From positions 372,001 through 436,000 of the forward strand of contig NZ_LAJB01000007.1 of assembly GCF_000970685.1 (NCBI RefSeq): 64,000 nucleotides of DNA, in the 5' to 3' direction. Under the pieces are notes generated by a model. That model saw nothing but the letters and a program-made list of their open reading frames with translations. It was not told the origin of the DNA and searched no databases. This document shows, one piece after another, positions 42,208 to 50,909 of the stretch. Origin of the DNA: Domibacillus indicus. Lineage in GTDB: Bacteria > Bacillota > Bacilli > Bacillales > Domibacillaceae. A program made the position numbers and the translations under genes. Each line of letters opens with the position of its first letter. The first letter of the stretch is position 1.

Positions 42208-42238
42208 CAAAAACCGCCGGCACGCTAAGCACCGGCGG
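42208..42238 (-). terminator. Terminator overlapping the ohrR stop
   Basis: Minus strand CCGCCGGTGC pairs with G(T)GCCGGCGG, followed by TTTTTG. The ohrR stop codon is in the loop. Confidence 0.9.
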
Positions 42239-42674
42239 ATCCTGTCCGTTCTTTCAGTTTTTGATGCAGGCTGTTCAGCCTCTTCATCAGTTCCTCGTAT
42301 TCAGATAAGCTAATATGACAAAGCTCGATTTCCTCTTTGATTCGTTCCGTAATTGCTTCCTGGCTGCGGCGTGCTGTTTCCTCCAGATAAATAAAAACGT
42401 TGCGTTCATCTTCTTTTGAACGTTCTTTTCGAACCCATCCGTTTTCCTGCATGCGTGAAACCATCGGTGTCAGGGTTCCCGTTCCGAGACGAAGCCGCAT
42501 ACCAAGCTCTTTCATTGTTACGCCGTCTTTCTCCCACAGCGACAGAAGCACCAGGTATTGCGGATACGTTAAGCCGAATGGCTGGAGTGCACTTGTGTAC
42601 AGTTTAGTAAACTCTCCGGCCGTTTCATATACTGCAAAGCAAAGCTGGCTGTCCAGTGATAAAAAATCCTTCAT
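42225..42674 (-). CDS. ohrR: MarR-family organic peroxide sensor/repressor
   Basis: 149 residues. LDSQLCFAVYET places Cys12 where OhrR has its peroxide-reactive Cys; the DNA-binding core is GVTMKELGMRLRLGTGTLTPMVSRM with the wing VRKERSKEDERNVFIYL. When the Cys is oxidised, OhrR leaves its operator. The gene is the third of ohrA-gpx-ohrR (4-nt overlap with gpx), so the repressor controls its own operon. A long palindrome before ohrA fits as operator. Confidence 0.94.
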   Translation of the reverse strand: MKDFLSLDSQLCFAVYETAGEFTKLYTSALQPFGLTYPQYLVLLSLWEKDGVTMKELGMRLRLGTGTLTPMVSRMQENGWVRKERSKEDERNVFIYLEETARRSQEAITERIKEEIELCHISLSEYEELMKRLNSLHQKLKERTGSAGA

Positions 42675-43150
42675 GACAAAATCTTTTGAATATCCTCTTC
42701 AATTTTTTCTGGGCTTGTCTGGGGAGCATAACGCTCAACAACCTGGCCATTCTGATCAATCAGAAACTTTGTGAAATTCCATTTGATTTTTTTAGACAGC
42801 ATCCCTTTTTTCTCTGATGTTAAATGAATAAATAAAGGATCCGCTCCTTCACCATTCACATCGACTTTTGCAAAGATGGGAAACGTCACGCCGTAATTCA
42901 CCTGGCAAAACTCCGTTGTTTCATTAATATCATCATATTCCTGATTATTAAACTGGCTGCACGGAAAGCCAAGCACTACCAGCCCTCTGTCTTTGTATGC
43001 TTCGTACAATGATTGAAGGCCCCCGAACTGGGGCGTAAACCCGCACTTGCTTGCTGTATTCACAATAAGCAGCGGCCGCCCCTCATATTCCTTGAGCGGC
43101 ACCATTTCTCCATTTGGTTTTTTTACATCAAAATCATACACGGTTGCCAT
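42671..43150 (-). CDS. Glutathione peroxidase family peroxidase (BsaA-like)
   Basis: 159-residue thiol peroxidase. Peroxidatic Cys36 in NTASKCGFTPQF; family blocks LGFPCSQFNNQE with a further Cys and the catalytic Gln, and KWNFTKFLID with the Trp-Asn pair. It contains Cys not selenocysteine and in Bacillaceae probably uses thioredoxin. Start ATG 43150 has AAAGGAGG; the frame extends upstream into ohrA without need. Placement inside an ohrA-ohrR operon links it to organic peroxide defence. Confidence 0.93.
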   Translation of the reverse strand: MATVYDFDVKKPNGEMVPLKEYEGRPLLIVNTASKCGFTPQFGGLQSLYEAYKDRGLVVLGFPCSQFNNQEYDDINETTEFCQVNYGVTFPIFAKVDVNGEGADPLFIHLTSEKKGMLSKKIKWNFTKFLIDQNGQVVERYAPQTSPEKIEEDIQKILS

Positions 43151-43163
43151 TTTCATTCCTCCT

Positions 43164-43583
43164 TTACTTAATTGAAAGATCAACTTCAACGTTGCCGTTG
43201 ATCGCTTTGGAATAAGGACAGTAGTGGTGGGCTTTTTGTACATACTCTTCTGCGGTGGCACGGTCTATACCTTCAACCGTTACTTCAAGCTTAACGCCAA
43301 GTTTAACGCCTTTGTTCTCTTTATCAGGATAAAGCGAAACTGTGGCCGTTACTTCGCTGCTCGAAAAGTTTACTCCCCCTTGCTCCAGCATAAGTTCAAG
43401 CGCACTATTAAAGCATGCGCTGTACCCCGCTGCAAACAGCTGCTCTGGATTTGTTGCTGTTGTCGCATTGCCGCCGAGTGCTGCCGGCTTTTCAACGTCC
43501 AGATTGAAAATATTATCTGGGGAATGCACTTCTCCGTTACGACCGCCTGTATTGATGATTGTTGTTTCATAAATAGGTTTCAT
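43164..43583 (-). CDS. ohrA: Organic hydroperoxide resistance protein
   Basis: 139-residue OsmC/Ohr-family peroxidase. Cys57 (AAGYSACFNSAL) is the peroxidatic and Cys122 (HHYCPYSKA) the resolving residue; NPEQLFAAGYSACF is the family signature. Reduces organic hydroperoxides, in characterised members with lipoylated partners. First gene of the operon; ATG 43583 has GGAGA, and the operator lies 37-60 nt upstream. Confidence 0.96.
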   Translation of the reverse strand: MKPIYETTIINTGGRNGEVHSPDNIFNLDVEKPAALGGNATTATNPEQLFAAGYSACFNSALELMLEQGGVNFSSSEVTATVSLYPDKENKGVKLGVKLEVTVEGIDRATAEEYVQKAHHYCPYSKAINGNVEVDLSIK

Positions 43584-43619
43584 GGTAAACTCTCCTTATT
43601 TATTAATTAAATCGCCTAC

Positions 43620-43643
43620 AATTAAATCGTACACGATTTAATT
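43620..43643. promoter_or_regulatory. OhrR operator
   Basis: Arms AATTAAATCGT and ACGATTTAATT form a perfect 11-bp inverted repeat around AC. It closely resembles the known Bacillus OhrR site (TACAATTAAATT...AATTTAATTGTA). Another half-site, TTAATTAAATCG, lies just towards the gene (43603-43614). Confidence 0.88.
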
Positions 43644-43656
43644 AATAAAAACAAAT

Positions 43657-43689
43657 AAAAAGAAGCCCTTTTTTCAAAAAAATGGCTTC
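43657..43689 (-). terminator. Terminator of the TerD-family gene
   Basis: Minus strand GAAGCC pairs with GGCTTC around an A/T-rich loop, followed by TTTTTATTTG. It overlaps the end of the gene. Confidence 0.75.
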
Positions 43690-44270
43690 GTTATATCCAA
43701 TAGTGTTAATTTATTCAGTGATTTTTTCTTATTAAAAAAGCTTTCCGGAAAATCTGTCAGCCCGTATGCGCCGCAAATATCCTGAAAGTTACCTCTCGTA
43801 CCGCCTGCCGTTAATACAATCCGCCATCCATCTTCTGCCCGGCGCACATCGCCAACGACAACACCCGCAGCATCCGAAAAATCTTCTCCGAGTTCATAGC
43901 GTACAATCTCTTCTTTTGTTTCATCGTTGATCATCCGTACAAAGGCTTCATTTACATCACGAAATGCCCGATCCCCTGATTGATGAAGTGCCGCGGCAAT
44001 AATAATTTTATCGACAAATGCCGGCAGCATGGAAAGCTGGATAAACAGTTCCTCGTCGTCGCCGCTTCCCGCTCCTGTCTGGTTGTCGTTTGATAAAAGA
44101 ACGGCACCGTTCATAGCCGTTAACTGGTTATAAAAAACAACATGCTCATGCGAAAGAACGGAATTGGTTTTATCCACCAGAATCGCCATCATGTCAAGAT
44201 CAAATAATGAAGCGCTTCCATCCCACCCCAATGCAATTTTCATTGACTTTGTCAGCCGCTTTGGTTTCAA
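43674..44270 (-). CDS. TerD-family stress protein
   Basis: 198 residues of the TerD/TerE calcium-binding family associated with tellurite and envelope stress. ALGWDGSASLFDLDMMAIL, VVFYNQLTAMNGAVLLSNDNQTG and the acidic GSGDDEELFIQLSMLP are the family's Ca2+-site segments. The domain is followed by a slightly longer C-terminus than usual (YGLTDFPESFFNKKKSLNKL). It stands alone, without terA/terC partners, so the role is unclear. Start TTG 44270 has AAGGAGG. Confidence 0.9.
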   Translation of the reverse strand: MKPKRLTKSMKIALGWDGSASLFDLDMMAILVDKTNSVLSHEHVVFYNQLTAMNGAVLLSNDNQTGAGSGDDEELFIQLSMLPAFVDKIIIAAALHQSGDRAFRDVNEAFVRMINDETKEEIVRYELGEDFSDAAGVVVGDVRRAEDGWRIVLTAGGTRGNFQDICGAYGLTDFPESFFNKKKSLNKLTLLDITKPFF

Positions 44271-44342
44271 AGTATCCCTCCTTACGGTTGATCATATCAG
44301 CTGCAGGCTTTCTTTACAATGGGAAAGCCTGCGGGAGGCTGC

Positions 44343-45146
44343 TTATCTTGTTTTCTGTTGAAGCTCGTTTAGCATTTGGTTCGCAATCGCATGATAGCCG
44401 AGAGCACTCGGATGTATGCCGTCATCTGACAAGTTCTGCGGCTTTTCACTGTTGATTACTTCTGTCGTGTCGACCACAACGGCATTATCATAATTTGATG
44501 CCATCTCATAAAATTGGACATTCCAGCGCGGCAAAAACCGGCTCGCCAATGTATACAATTCAAAGTCTTTGTCGAGCGGATTATATAGTTCAAGCAATAA
44601 AACCGTTGCTTCTGGATTTAATTCGTGTACACGGCCCATAATATCAGCCAGATTTGCGCTAAACTCCTTTTGAAGAGAATCGAACGACTGAACTGCCTCA
44701 TAAAATCCTTCTTCAAACCCAAGCTGCAAAATATCATTCCCGCCTATATTAATTGTCACAATATCTGCCTGTTGAATCTGCTTATCAAATTGTCCATTTT
44801 GAACAAGATCATTTAATTCACGGCTTGTAATTTCATTAATTCCTTCATTATGAAACTGTACTTCTTTGTGGATAGATGACTCGAGGTTTTCTGAAAATGC
44901 TTTAACGAGGTTTTCTTTTGGATGCGCGCCAAACCCGTTAATAACCGAATCACCAATGGCAACGTGGTAAAGCACAGGCTTATCAACTTTACGAAAATAC
45001 TCAATATATGTGTCTTTCCGCTCACTAGCAAGCGTTTGAGGTCCTTCTTTTAACTGCTCTATTTGATATTGCGGATAGTAGATCCAGATCGCAAATCCTG
45101 CCACACAAGCTGCTACAAGACTAAAAATGGTGGCGATTATCTTCAT
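44343..45146 (-). CDS. Membrane-anchored SGNH/GDSL hydrolase
   Basis: 267 residues: an N-terminal helix (4-25) as signal anchor and an extracellular SGNH esterase/lipase domain. Block I AIGDSVINGFGA holds Ser, block III NIGGNDILQLGF holds Asn, and block V DDGIHPSALGY holds Asp and His. B. subtilis YpmR-type lipases look similar. Substrate unknown. The start ATG 45146 is 15 nt after GGGAGG with an A-rich spacer, which is long, but no other start fits the signal anchor. Confidence 0.88.
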   Translation of the reverse strand: MKIIATIFSLVAACVAGFAIWIYYPQYQIEQLKEGPQTLASERKDTYIEYFRKVDKPVLYHVAIGDSVINGFGAHPKENLVKAFSENLESSIHKEVQFHNEGINEITSRELNDLVQNGQFDKQIQQADIVTINIGGNDILQLGFEEGFYEAVQSFDSLQKEFSANLADIMGRVHELNPEATVLLLELYNPLDKDFELYTLASRFLPRWNVQFYEMASNYDNAVVVDTTEVINSEKPQNLSDDGIHPSALGYHAIANQMLNELQQKTR

Positions 45147-45298
45147 TTTCTTTTTCTTGTTCCTCCCTTTTTTATTGGAAATACTTTTCAGTATGGCCTT
45201 TGTGATTCCTCATTATACGTCTTCTGCGCTTTTCTTCTCAACTATTTTGTCTCCTTTATTTCTTACCCGTATTTGTAAAATAAAACAGCTTTTCTGAC

Positions 45299-45327
45299 AA
45301 AAAAACCTTGTCTTTAATGACAAGGTC
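45299..45327 (-). terminator. Terminator of the PrsA-like gene
   Basis: Minus strand ACCTTGTC pairs with GACAAGGT around ATTAAA, followed by TTTTTTG. Confidence 0.9.
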
Positions 45328-46213
45328 ACGACTCAAATGAATTGTAAATATCATATTCTTCTTTCTTTTCTTCCAGCCAGGCAGTGTACTCCGTCGAGAG
45401 CTTCTCTTGTGTTAACGTCTCTTTAATTTCCGCGCTGCTGTCTTTTAAATTTGCAGCTTTGGCTTCCTGCTTATCCGTAACTTTAATGATATGGTAGCCG
45501 TAATCTGTTTTCACTGGATCGCTTATTTCTCCGACTTTCATAGCAAAAGCAGTTTTTTCAAACTGTTCAACCATTTCACCCGTTCCAAAAAAGCCAAGCT
45601 CCCCGCCGTTTTCTGCACTCGTTGTATCGGTTGAATATTCTTTCGCCAGCTCGGCAAAATCACTGCCATCGGCAAGCTTTTTTGCTACTTCATTGGCCGT
45701 TTTTTCATCATCCACTAGAATGTGGCTGGCTTCTATCTGTTCAGGCGTAGCAAAGGTATCCTTATTTTCTTCAAAATAGGCGCTGATTTCTTCATCTGTA
45801 ATTTCAATCCGTGGCTCAAGCAGCTTGACTGTCTGCAAGTAAGCCTTGATATCTTCCTTCATATCCTCTTCGGTCATACCGCTTGATTCTAAGGCTGATG
45901 CATAGGCTTCTTCACCGCCGTAAGATTCAATCGCCGCATTCAGCTCTTCTTGAATTTCTTTGTCCGTTACTTCTATTTTTTCTTTTACAGTTTCTTTTTC
46001 AACAATTTTATCGGCAATAAGTGACTCAGTTGCATCTGCGCCGTACATTTCCACGAGGGAATCATATAAATCATCTTTAGTAATTTTGGCGCCGCCAACC
46101 TCCGCAACAGTCTCCGCACTGCTTCCCGCTGTCGCAAAAAAGAAGCCAGCCGCCGCCACAACAGCAATAATGCCTGCCCATAAATATGTCCTGCCGCTTT
46201 TTAAAAACTTCAT
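45326..46213 (-). CDS. prsA: PrsA-like foldase (parvulin PPIase), helix-anchored
   Basis: Extracytoplasmic chaperone/prolyl isomerase for secreted proteins, 295 residues. After the N-terminal helix (about 9-29) come the SurA_N-like chaperone part (30-150) and a parvulin domain (about 160-250: ASHILVDDEKTANEVAKKL, FAELAKEYSTDTTSAENGGELGFFG, DYGYHIIKV). PrsA is normally a lipoprotein; here the helix is not followed by a Cys, so no lipobox exists and it is probably held by an uncleaved helix. It may be a PrsA paralogue. Start ATG with TAGGAG. Confidence 0.9.
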   Translation of the reverse strand: MKFLKSGRTYLWAGIIAVVAAAGFFFATAGSSAETVAEVGGAKITKDDLYDSLVEMYGADATESLIADKIVEKETVKEKIEVTDKEIQEELNAAIESYGGEEAYASALESSGMTEEDMKEDIKAYLQTVKLLEPRIEITDEEISAYFEENKDTFATPEQIEASHILVDDEKTANEVAKKLADGSDFAELAKEYSTDTTSAENGGELGFFGTGEMVEQFEKTAFAMKVGEISDPVKTDYGYHIIKVTDKQEAKAANLKDSSAEIKETLTQEKLSTEYTAWLEEKKEEYDIYNSFES

Positions 46214-46320
46214 CTTCTCGCTCCTAACCTTTATATTCTAGCGCTAGTATAAAAAAGAAAAGTGAAAAAACGGTGAAAAGCAGCTTTTCTCACGGAGATT
46301 CCGTTTTCAAGTGATTTTAT

Positions 46321-46950
46321 TTATAAAAATGTACCGCCCTGTTTAACAAAATCCATTTCGCGCTTGATCGCTTCCATTTTTTCATCAAGCACTTTCATCG
46401 TCTCAGCTGCACTTTTTAATTCCCGCCCGAGTGCCTGTGGGATTTCTTTCTCAAATTTGTAAAATAATTTGTGTTCCAGGCTCGCCCAAAAGTCCATCGC
46501 AACGGTTCGGATTTGGATTTCCACCAATGTTTTTTCCGTTGATGCAGCGAGAAACACAGGAATTTCAACAATTAAATGCAGGCTCTGGTAGCCGTTTGGC
46601 TTTGCGTTTTTTATGTAATCTTTTAATATGACGACTTGGATATCCCGCTGATGCTGAATCATCTGCACGACACGATAAATATCAGAGGTAAATGAGCATG
46701 TAATACGGACACCCGCTATATCGTGAACATGGCGTCTTGCATTTTCCGGGGTGACGGCATGCCCTTTTCTTTCTAATTTTCGAACGATTCCCTCCTGGTT
46801 TTTTAATCGTGATTTAATATGCTCGATCGGATTGTACTGGTGAATGTGCTGGAATTCTTCATTTAAAATTTGCAGCTTTGTATTCACTTCATCAAGCGCA
46901 AACTTATGAATAAGCATCAGCTTTTTCCACTTTTTTATTTCCTGCTCCAT
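46321..46950 (-). CDS. ywaC: Small alarmone synthetase (GTP pyrophosphokinase, YwaC/RelP type)
   Basis: 209 residues with only the (p)ppGpp synthetase domain. HDIAGVRITCSFTSDIYRVVQMI, DYIKNAKPNGYQSLHL and EIQIRTVAMDFWASLEHKLFYK are the RelA_SpoT signature; the C-terminal helix favours oligomers. Length and N-terminus (IHKFALDEVNTKLQILNEEF) resemble B. subtilis YwaC (SasA) more than YjbM. No hydrolase domain is present. YwaC expression responds to cell-wall stress in B. subtilis. Confidence 0.93.
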   Translation of the reverse strand: MEQEIKKWKKLMLIHKFALDEVNTKLQILNEEFQHIHQYNPIEHIKSRLKNQEGIVRKLERKGHAVTPENARRHVHDIAGVRITCSFTSDIYRVVQMIQHQRDIQVVILKDYIKNAKPNGYQSLHLIVEIPVFLAASTEKTLVEIQIRTVAMDFWASLEHKLFYKFEKEIPQALGRELKSAAETMKVLDEKMEAIKREMDFVKQGGTFL

Positions 46951-47014
46951 TGTTTACACGTCCTTTATCGATAATTGCCTGTTCAGCATAACGATGAAAG
47001 GTGAAAATTAAATG

Positions 47015-47043
47015 AAAAAAAAGCATCCTAAAAGGGATGCTTA
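47015..47043 (-). terminator. Terminator at the end of the 132-residue gene
   Basis: Minus strand AAGCATCC pairs with GGATGCTT around CTTTTA, followed by TTTTTTC. The stop codon TAA is at the base of the stem. Confidence 0.88.
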
Positions 47044-47439
47044 GCCGCTTTCTTCATTGCCGCGCGTTAATTTAAAGTCGCCAAATTGATTCACGTCTAC
47101 ATTCAGCCTGTCGGATGCATTCAAATAACGCAAAATAGTAATAAACCGCTCTGGCTCAATGCCATGCTCTTTCATATATGAACGCATCTCGTCGTATGGA
47201 GGAAGGTCATCTGTTTCCGTCTCTGCATTTATATAAGGAGAAAAATATTCAGAAACCACAGCTGCTTCTTCTTTGCTGATAAATTTTAAGTTTTCAAACT
47301 CTATTGCTAACGCTTCTTCAAATCCGTGTAGCAGCCCATAAATATGGCCGTTATCTACGGTGCTGATTCCTTGATGATTTTGCACTTCGTAGATCCTGCC
47401 AAGCACTTTTCCTAAAGCTAATGTCAAGTCTCTATCCAC
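47041..47439 (-). CDS. Protein of unknown function (132 aa)
   Basis: Not recognised. Acidic, helical, cytosolic-looking protein with no signal peptide, Cys or metal motif (segments IYGLLHGFEEALAIEFENLKF, in part, and YDEMRSYMKEHGIEPERFI). Start GTG 47439 has GGAGGG at 7 nt, and it has its own terminator, so it is a real gene. It follows the 98-residue membrane-anchored gene on the same strand, 74 nt away. Confidence 0.8.
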   Translation of the reverse strand: MDRDLTLALGKVLGRIYEVQNHQGISTVDNGHIYGLLHGFEEALAIEFENLKFISKEEAAVVSEYFSPYINAETETDDLPPYDEMRSYMKEHGIEPERFITILRYLNASDRLNVDVNQFGDFKLTRGNEESG

Positions 47440-47513
47440 CTTATCCCTCCTTTTCTTTTATCTTGGGCAGATAAAACCAATTTATACGATTTGCTTTATT
47501 TAAATTCCCCAGC

Positions 47514-47810
47514 TCAATTAGAACGAAACTTCTGGGTGGACAGCCACTCGCGCAGCATCGTTCGGGAAAAGTAAATCTTTCTGTTTATCTTGATGGAAGG
47601 AATGTCTGGATGTTCTTCAAGCAGTGCTTTCGTATCTCCTTTCATTGTGCCGATAAAACGATGCACCTCTCCTGCTTCAATCAGCTCCGGCTGCTCTCTT
47701 ACTTTAAAATGATCCAGAAAGTTTCTTTCAGATGGATTTTTCCAGTTCTTCAGTCCGTCTCCTATAAAATAGCCGGCTACTGCAATTCCTATCCCTAAAA
47801 ATAAACTCAT
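47514..47810 (-). CDS. Membrane-anchored small protein with excisionase-like fold
   Basis: 98 residues: an N-terminal helix (about 2-18, SLFLGIGIAVAGYFIGDGL) then a linker and a C-terminal segment (LIEAGEVHRFIGTMKGDTKALLEEHP... in pieces, ending KIYFSRTMLREWL). That end has the pattern of an excisionase/HTH_17 winged helix. A membrane-tethered DNA-binding protein is possible but unproven. Start ATG 47810 is 7 nt after GGAGG; the GTG at 47813 is a little closer to it. Confidence 0.72.
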   Translation of the reverse strand: MSLFLGIGIAVAGYFIGDGLKNWKNPSERNFLDHFKVREQPELIEAGEVHRFIGTMKGDTKALLEEHPDIPSIKINRKIYFSRTMLREWLSTQKFRSN

Positions 47811-47886
47811 CACTTGTCCTCCTTTTCACTCTTTTTTCCGCTTTTCTATCCTATGAACAAACATCGACCATCATTTCTTTTCAAAG

Positions 47887-47911
47887 AAAAAAACGTGCCT
47901 GGGCACGTTTA
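47887..47911 (-). terminator. Terminator of the des-desK-desR locus
   Basis: Minus strand AAACGTGCC pairs with GGCACGTTT around CA, followed by TTTTCTTTG, after the desR stop at 47938. Confidence 0.88.
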
Positions 47912-47937
47912 AAAGCAGCTGCTGTTTTACAAACGGA

Positions 47938-48537
47938 TTACTTAAACCAGCCTTTTTCTTTTGACTGGGAAATCGCTTCAATTCGATTTTTCACTTCTAA
48001 TTTATCAAAAATAGTCGAGATATAGTTGCGGACTGTCCCATTTTTTAAATTTAGCTTTTTTGCAATCTCTCCTGTGTCCTTTCCTTCCGCCACTAGAGAG
48101 AGCACGTCTTTTTCTCTCTCTGTCAATGGGTTTTCCTCGCTGTAAAAATCATCCATCAGCTCAGGTGCATAGACCTTTCGTCCATTCATAATACTGCGGA
48201 TTGAGCTGGCAAGCTCTTCGCTCGGGCTGTCTTTTAATAAATAACCGCTCACCTTTGCTTTCAATGCACGCTGAAAGTATCCAGTTCGGGCAAAAGTTGT
48301 TAAAATAATGACCTTGCAAGAACCGCCTTTTAGCTCTTCAGCCGCTTCAAGTCCAGTCTTAAGCGGCATTTCAATATCCATGATGCAAATATCCGGATCC
48401 AATTCACGCACGAGCCTGACAGCTTCTTCCCCATTTGCCGCCTGACCGACCACCTCCATATCCTCCTCTAAATTGAGCAGCGAGCCAAGCGCTCCAAGAA
48501 GCATTCGCTGATCTTCAGCGATCACAATTCGAATCAT
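47938..48537 (-). CDS. desR: Response regulator of membrane fluidity
   Basis: 199-residue NarL/LuxR-type regulator. Acidic pair near 8-9, phospho-acceptor Asp54 (IMDIEMPLKTG), Lys in YLLKDS, then the HTH (NPLTEREKDVLSLVAEGKDTGEI, in pieces, and NYISTIFDKLEVKNR). DesR~P activates des when the membrane stiffens in the cold. Overlaps desK by 4 nt. Confidence 0.96.
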   Translation of the reverse strand: MIRIVIAEDQRMLLGALGSLLNLEEDMEVVGQAANGEEAVRLVRELDPDICIMDIEMPLKTGLEAAEELKGGSCKVIILTTFARTGYFQRALKAKVSGYLLKDSPSEELASSIRSIMNGRKVYAPELMDDFYSEENPLTEREKDVLSLVAEGKDTGEIAKKLNLKNGTVRNYISTIFDKLEVKNRIEAISQSKEKGWFK

Positions 48538-49667
48538 GTTCTTACCTCCCCGTCGTGCTGCGTCACGTTATTTGGCACTGTCATCACAAGCGTCGTACCA
48601 TCTCCACTTTGGATTTTCAGCGTACCATTTACAAATTCAAGCCGTTCACGCATGCCTGGAAGCCCGCTTCCTTTTCCGATATCCTGACGATTCAAGCCAA
48701 TTCCATCATCTTTCACTGTCATACGGACTGAATCCTCCAGCTGTTCAATTTGAATGTGGCATGAAAATGCCTGGCTGTGTTTCACGATATTGGTGACTGC
48801 TTCTTTCATACACATACTCAAAACGTTTTCTACAAACAGTGATGGTTTTTCCAGCTCAAAGGCTGAATCTCCCGTATATTCAATTTGTGCCGCTTTTAAC
48901 ATTTGCTGAACGATGACTATTTCATCATTTATCCTGATGCCCCGCATGGAAGAAACAAGGTTTCTTACCTCGTTCAGCGCCGTCCGTGCTGTCTGCTGGA
49001 CATCTAAAAGTTCATTCCTTGCTTTTTCTGGATCCTTTTCAATCAGCTTACGGGCTAAATCACTTTTCAGCCCGATTAAAGATAGCTTCTGGCCAAGCGT
49101 GTCATGCAGGTCGCGGGCAATTCTCTGGCGCTCCTCCTGCTTGACCAATTCTGAAATCCGGTTATTGGCCAGCTGCAGCTCCGTCTCAAGCTTTTCCTGC
49201 TTTTTTCGATTGTATAGTGTAAATGGCAGTAAAATAATGCTGATGAACACAACCACGATAATGGGCAGCTGCTGGATAAACAGTGGATGCTGAACGACAA
49301 TATTGTAGTTAATAGAAGCAATTGTACTGACTAAATGAACAACGTAAACGGCTATAAATGCAGCTCGATTACGGATGCTTCCATTAAAGTAAGCGATATA
49401 AAATGAAAAATAAATAAATTGAAAGAGAATGGTCATGGTGACGGAAATAGCAACCAGGATACATGCCCATATATAAACCGGCCATCTTGATGATAAAAAG
49501 GCGAAACGAAAACTGATAAAAAATAAAATAGTTAGTGTGATGCCAATGACAATTTCACTTGTTGAAGAAGACTGGAAAATAAAATAAAACGGTAAAAAGC
49601 TTAAAATACTCCATATATAAGGAGACAAGCCTGAGCTTCTTTGAAGCGATGCAAATTTTCTTTTCAT
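48534..49667 (-). CDS. desK: Membrane thickness/cold sensor histidine kinase
   Basis: 377 residues: four or five transmembrane helices (about 18-155), a coiled linker and a HisKA_3 domain with phospho-acceptor His188 in RIARDLHDTLGQKLSLIGLK (same residue number as in B. subtilis DesK), then a HATPase with DDGIGLN and GSGLPGMRERLEF. Acts as kinase when lipids are ordered and as phosphatase when fluid. Lies behind des with a leaky-looking terminator between. Confidence 0.96.
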   Translation of the reverse strand: MKRKFASLQRSSGLSPYIWSILSFLPFYFIFQSSSTSEIVIGITLTILFFISFRFAFLSSRWPVYIWACILVAISVTMTILFQFIYFSFYIAYFNGSIRNRAAFIAVYVVHLVSTIASINYNIVVQHPLFIQQLPIIVVVFISIILLPFTLYNRKKQEKLETELQLANNRISELVKQEERQRIARDLHDTLGQKLSLIGLKSDLARKLIEKDPEKARNELLDVQQTARTALNEVRNLVSSMRGIRINDEIVIVQQMLKAAQIEYTGDSAFELEKPSLFVENVLSMCMKEAVTNIVKHSQAFSCHIQIEQLEDSVRMTVKDDGIGLNRQDIGKGSGLPGMRERLEFVNGTLKIQSGDGTTLVMTVPNNVTQHDGEVRT

Positions 49668-49695
49668 ACAACACCTTTTTGCCCTTATTTTAACA

Positions 49696-49731
49696 TAAAA
49701 AAGCCATCCTCATCGAGTGAGAACGGCTTTT
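49696..49731 (-). terminator. Weak terminator between des and desK
   Basis: Minus strand AAAAGCCGTTCTC pairs imperfectly with GAGGATGGCTTTT, then TTATG. Mismatches in the stem suggest partial read-through into desKR. Confidence 0.7.
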
Positions 49732-49733
49732 CA

Positions 49734-50759
49734 TTAATTAATCGCGTTTCGCTTATTAAATGCCCCGTACAATTTTTTCGCGTCTTTAAAGGTAATAAAC
49801 TTATCCTGTGCCTCATCCCATAAACGGAATTTTACAGACTGAATACTCGTCCAGAGTGTAATCGTTGGCACATTTTGAAGAGGCTCCGAATTTGAGTGGG
49901 CATCTTCAAGCTGATAATTCGGCACACGCGGGCTTAAATGATGAACGTGGTGAAAACCGATATTGCCGGTAATCCATTGAAGCGGTTTTGGCAGCTTGTA
50001 GAAGGAACTTCCTTCCACCGCTGCTTTTACATAGCTCCAGTGCTCATCTTCTTCAAAATACGAATCCTCAAATGTGTGCTGAACGTAAAACAGCCATACA
50101 CCGATAGCACCGGCGATCCAGAACATTGGTCCGTGTACAAGAAGAAAAGCCTGCCAGCCCACAAGCCAGCTCATGAATAGGACGCCTGCAAGAATGAGCA
50201 CATTGGTTAAATACGTATTTACCCGCTCTTTTTTCCGCGCTCCTTTTACATTAAAGCGGTTTGTAATTAAAAACACCCAAACTGGCCCGATAACGAACAT
50301 AATAAACGGATTTCGGTATAAGCGATAAGCGATGCGCGTTTTTAGCGGCGCTTCATAATATTCATTTACTGTCATCATCCACATATCTCCTGTGCCCCGT
50401 TTGTCTAAATTGGAGCTTGTCGCATGATGGATGTTGTGGCTGCGCTGCCATTGTTCATACGGGAAAAATGTCAGCACGCCTGTCAGTGTACCGATAAACC
50501 GGTTGAGTTTCCGGTTTTTAAAAAACGAATGGTGGCAGCAGTCGTGAAAAATAATGAAGATGCGTGTAATAAAGCCCGCACCTATTACTGCCAGGCCAAG
50601 CGTCAAGAAATAAGAAATAGATAAACTTTGGTACGCCAGATACCAGACCAATAAAAATGGTCCGATCGTATTAATTAGTTGAAAAACGCTTTTTTGTGTA
50701 TTTGATTTTTCATAGGGAGCTACTTGTTTTCGTAAAATCTTTGTATGTTCTTTGCTCAT
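49734..50759 (-). CDS. des: Membrane acyl-lipid delta5-type fatty acid desaturase
   Basis: Introduces a double bond into acyl chains of membrane lipids to restore fluidity in the cold. 341 residues, several transmembrane helices and the three His boxes HDCCHH (72-77), HNIHH (107-111) and HHVHH (about 267-271) that hold the di-iron centre. Start ATG 50759 with GGAGGGA. First gene of des-desK-desR. Confidence 0.96.
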   Translation of the reverse strand: MSKEHTKILRKQVAPYEKSNTQKSVFQLINTIGPFLLVWYLAYQSLSISYFLTLGLAVIGAGFITRIFIIFHDCCHHSFFKNRKLNRFIGTLTGVLTFFPYEQWQRSHNIHHATSSNLDKRGTGDMWMMTVNEYYEAPLKTRIAYRLYRNPFIMFVIGPVWVFLITNRFNVKGARKKERVNTYLTNVLILAGVLFMSWLVGWQAFLLVHGPMFWIAGAIGVWLFYVQHTFEDSYFEEDEHWSYVKAAVEGSSFYKLPKPLQWITGNIGFHHVHHLSPRVPNYQLEDAHSNSEPLQNVPTITLWTSIQSVKFRLWDEAQDKFITFKDAKKLYGAFNKRNAIN

Positions 50760-50788
50760 AAAAGTCCCTCCGCTTAAGTTGTAGCTTT

Positions 50789-50854
50789 AGTATAGCGGAA
50801 GGAAAATACTTTGTGCAGTAGCACCCGTCATGCTGATTATATGACAGGTGTCAT
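50789..50854 (-). promoter_or_regulatory. des promoter with DesR-box candidates
   Basis: Minus strand -35 TGCACA (50817-50812) and -10 TATACT (50794-50789), 17 nt apart. Directly upstream, GTCAT-n9-ATGAC (50827-50845) and a third TGTCAT (50849-50854) form clustered inverted sites at about -45 to -75. DesR activates from this position in B. subtilis. Confidence 0.7.
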
Positions 50855-50909
50855 ATAAGAATGCTGACAAACGTTTTAATCATCCTTCTTTTTCTTAACC
50901 TGCGGGCAA

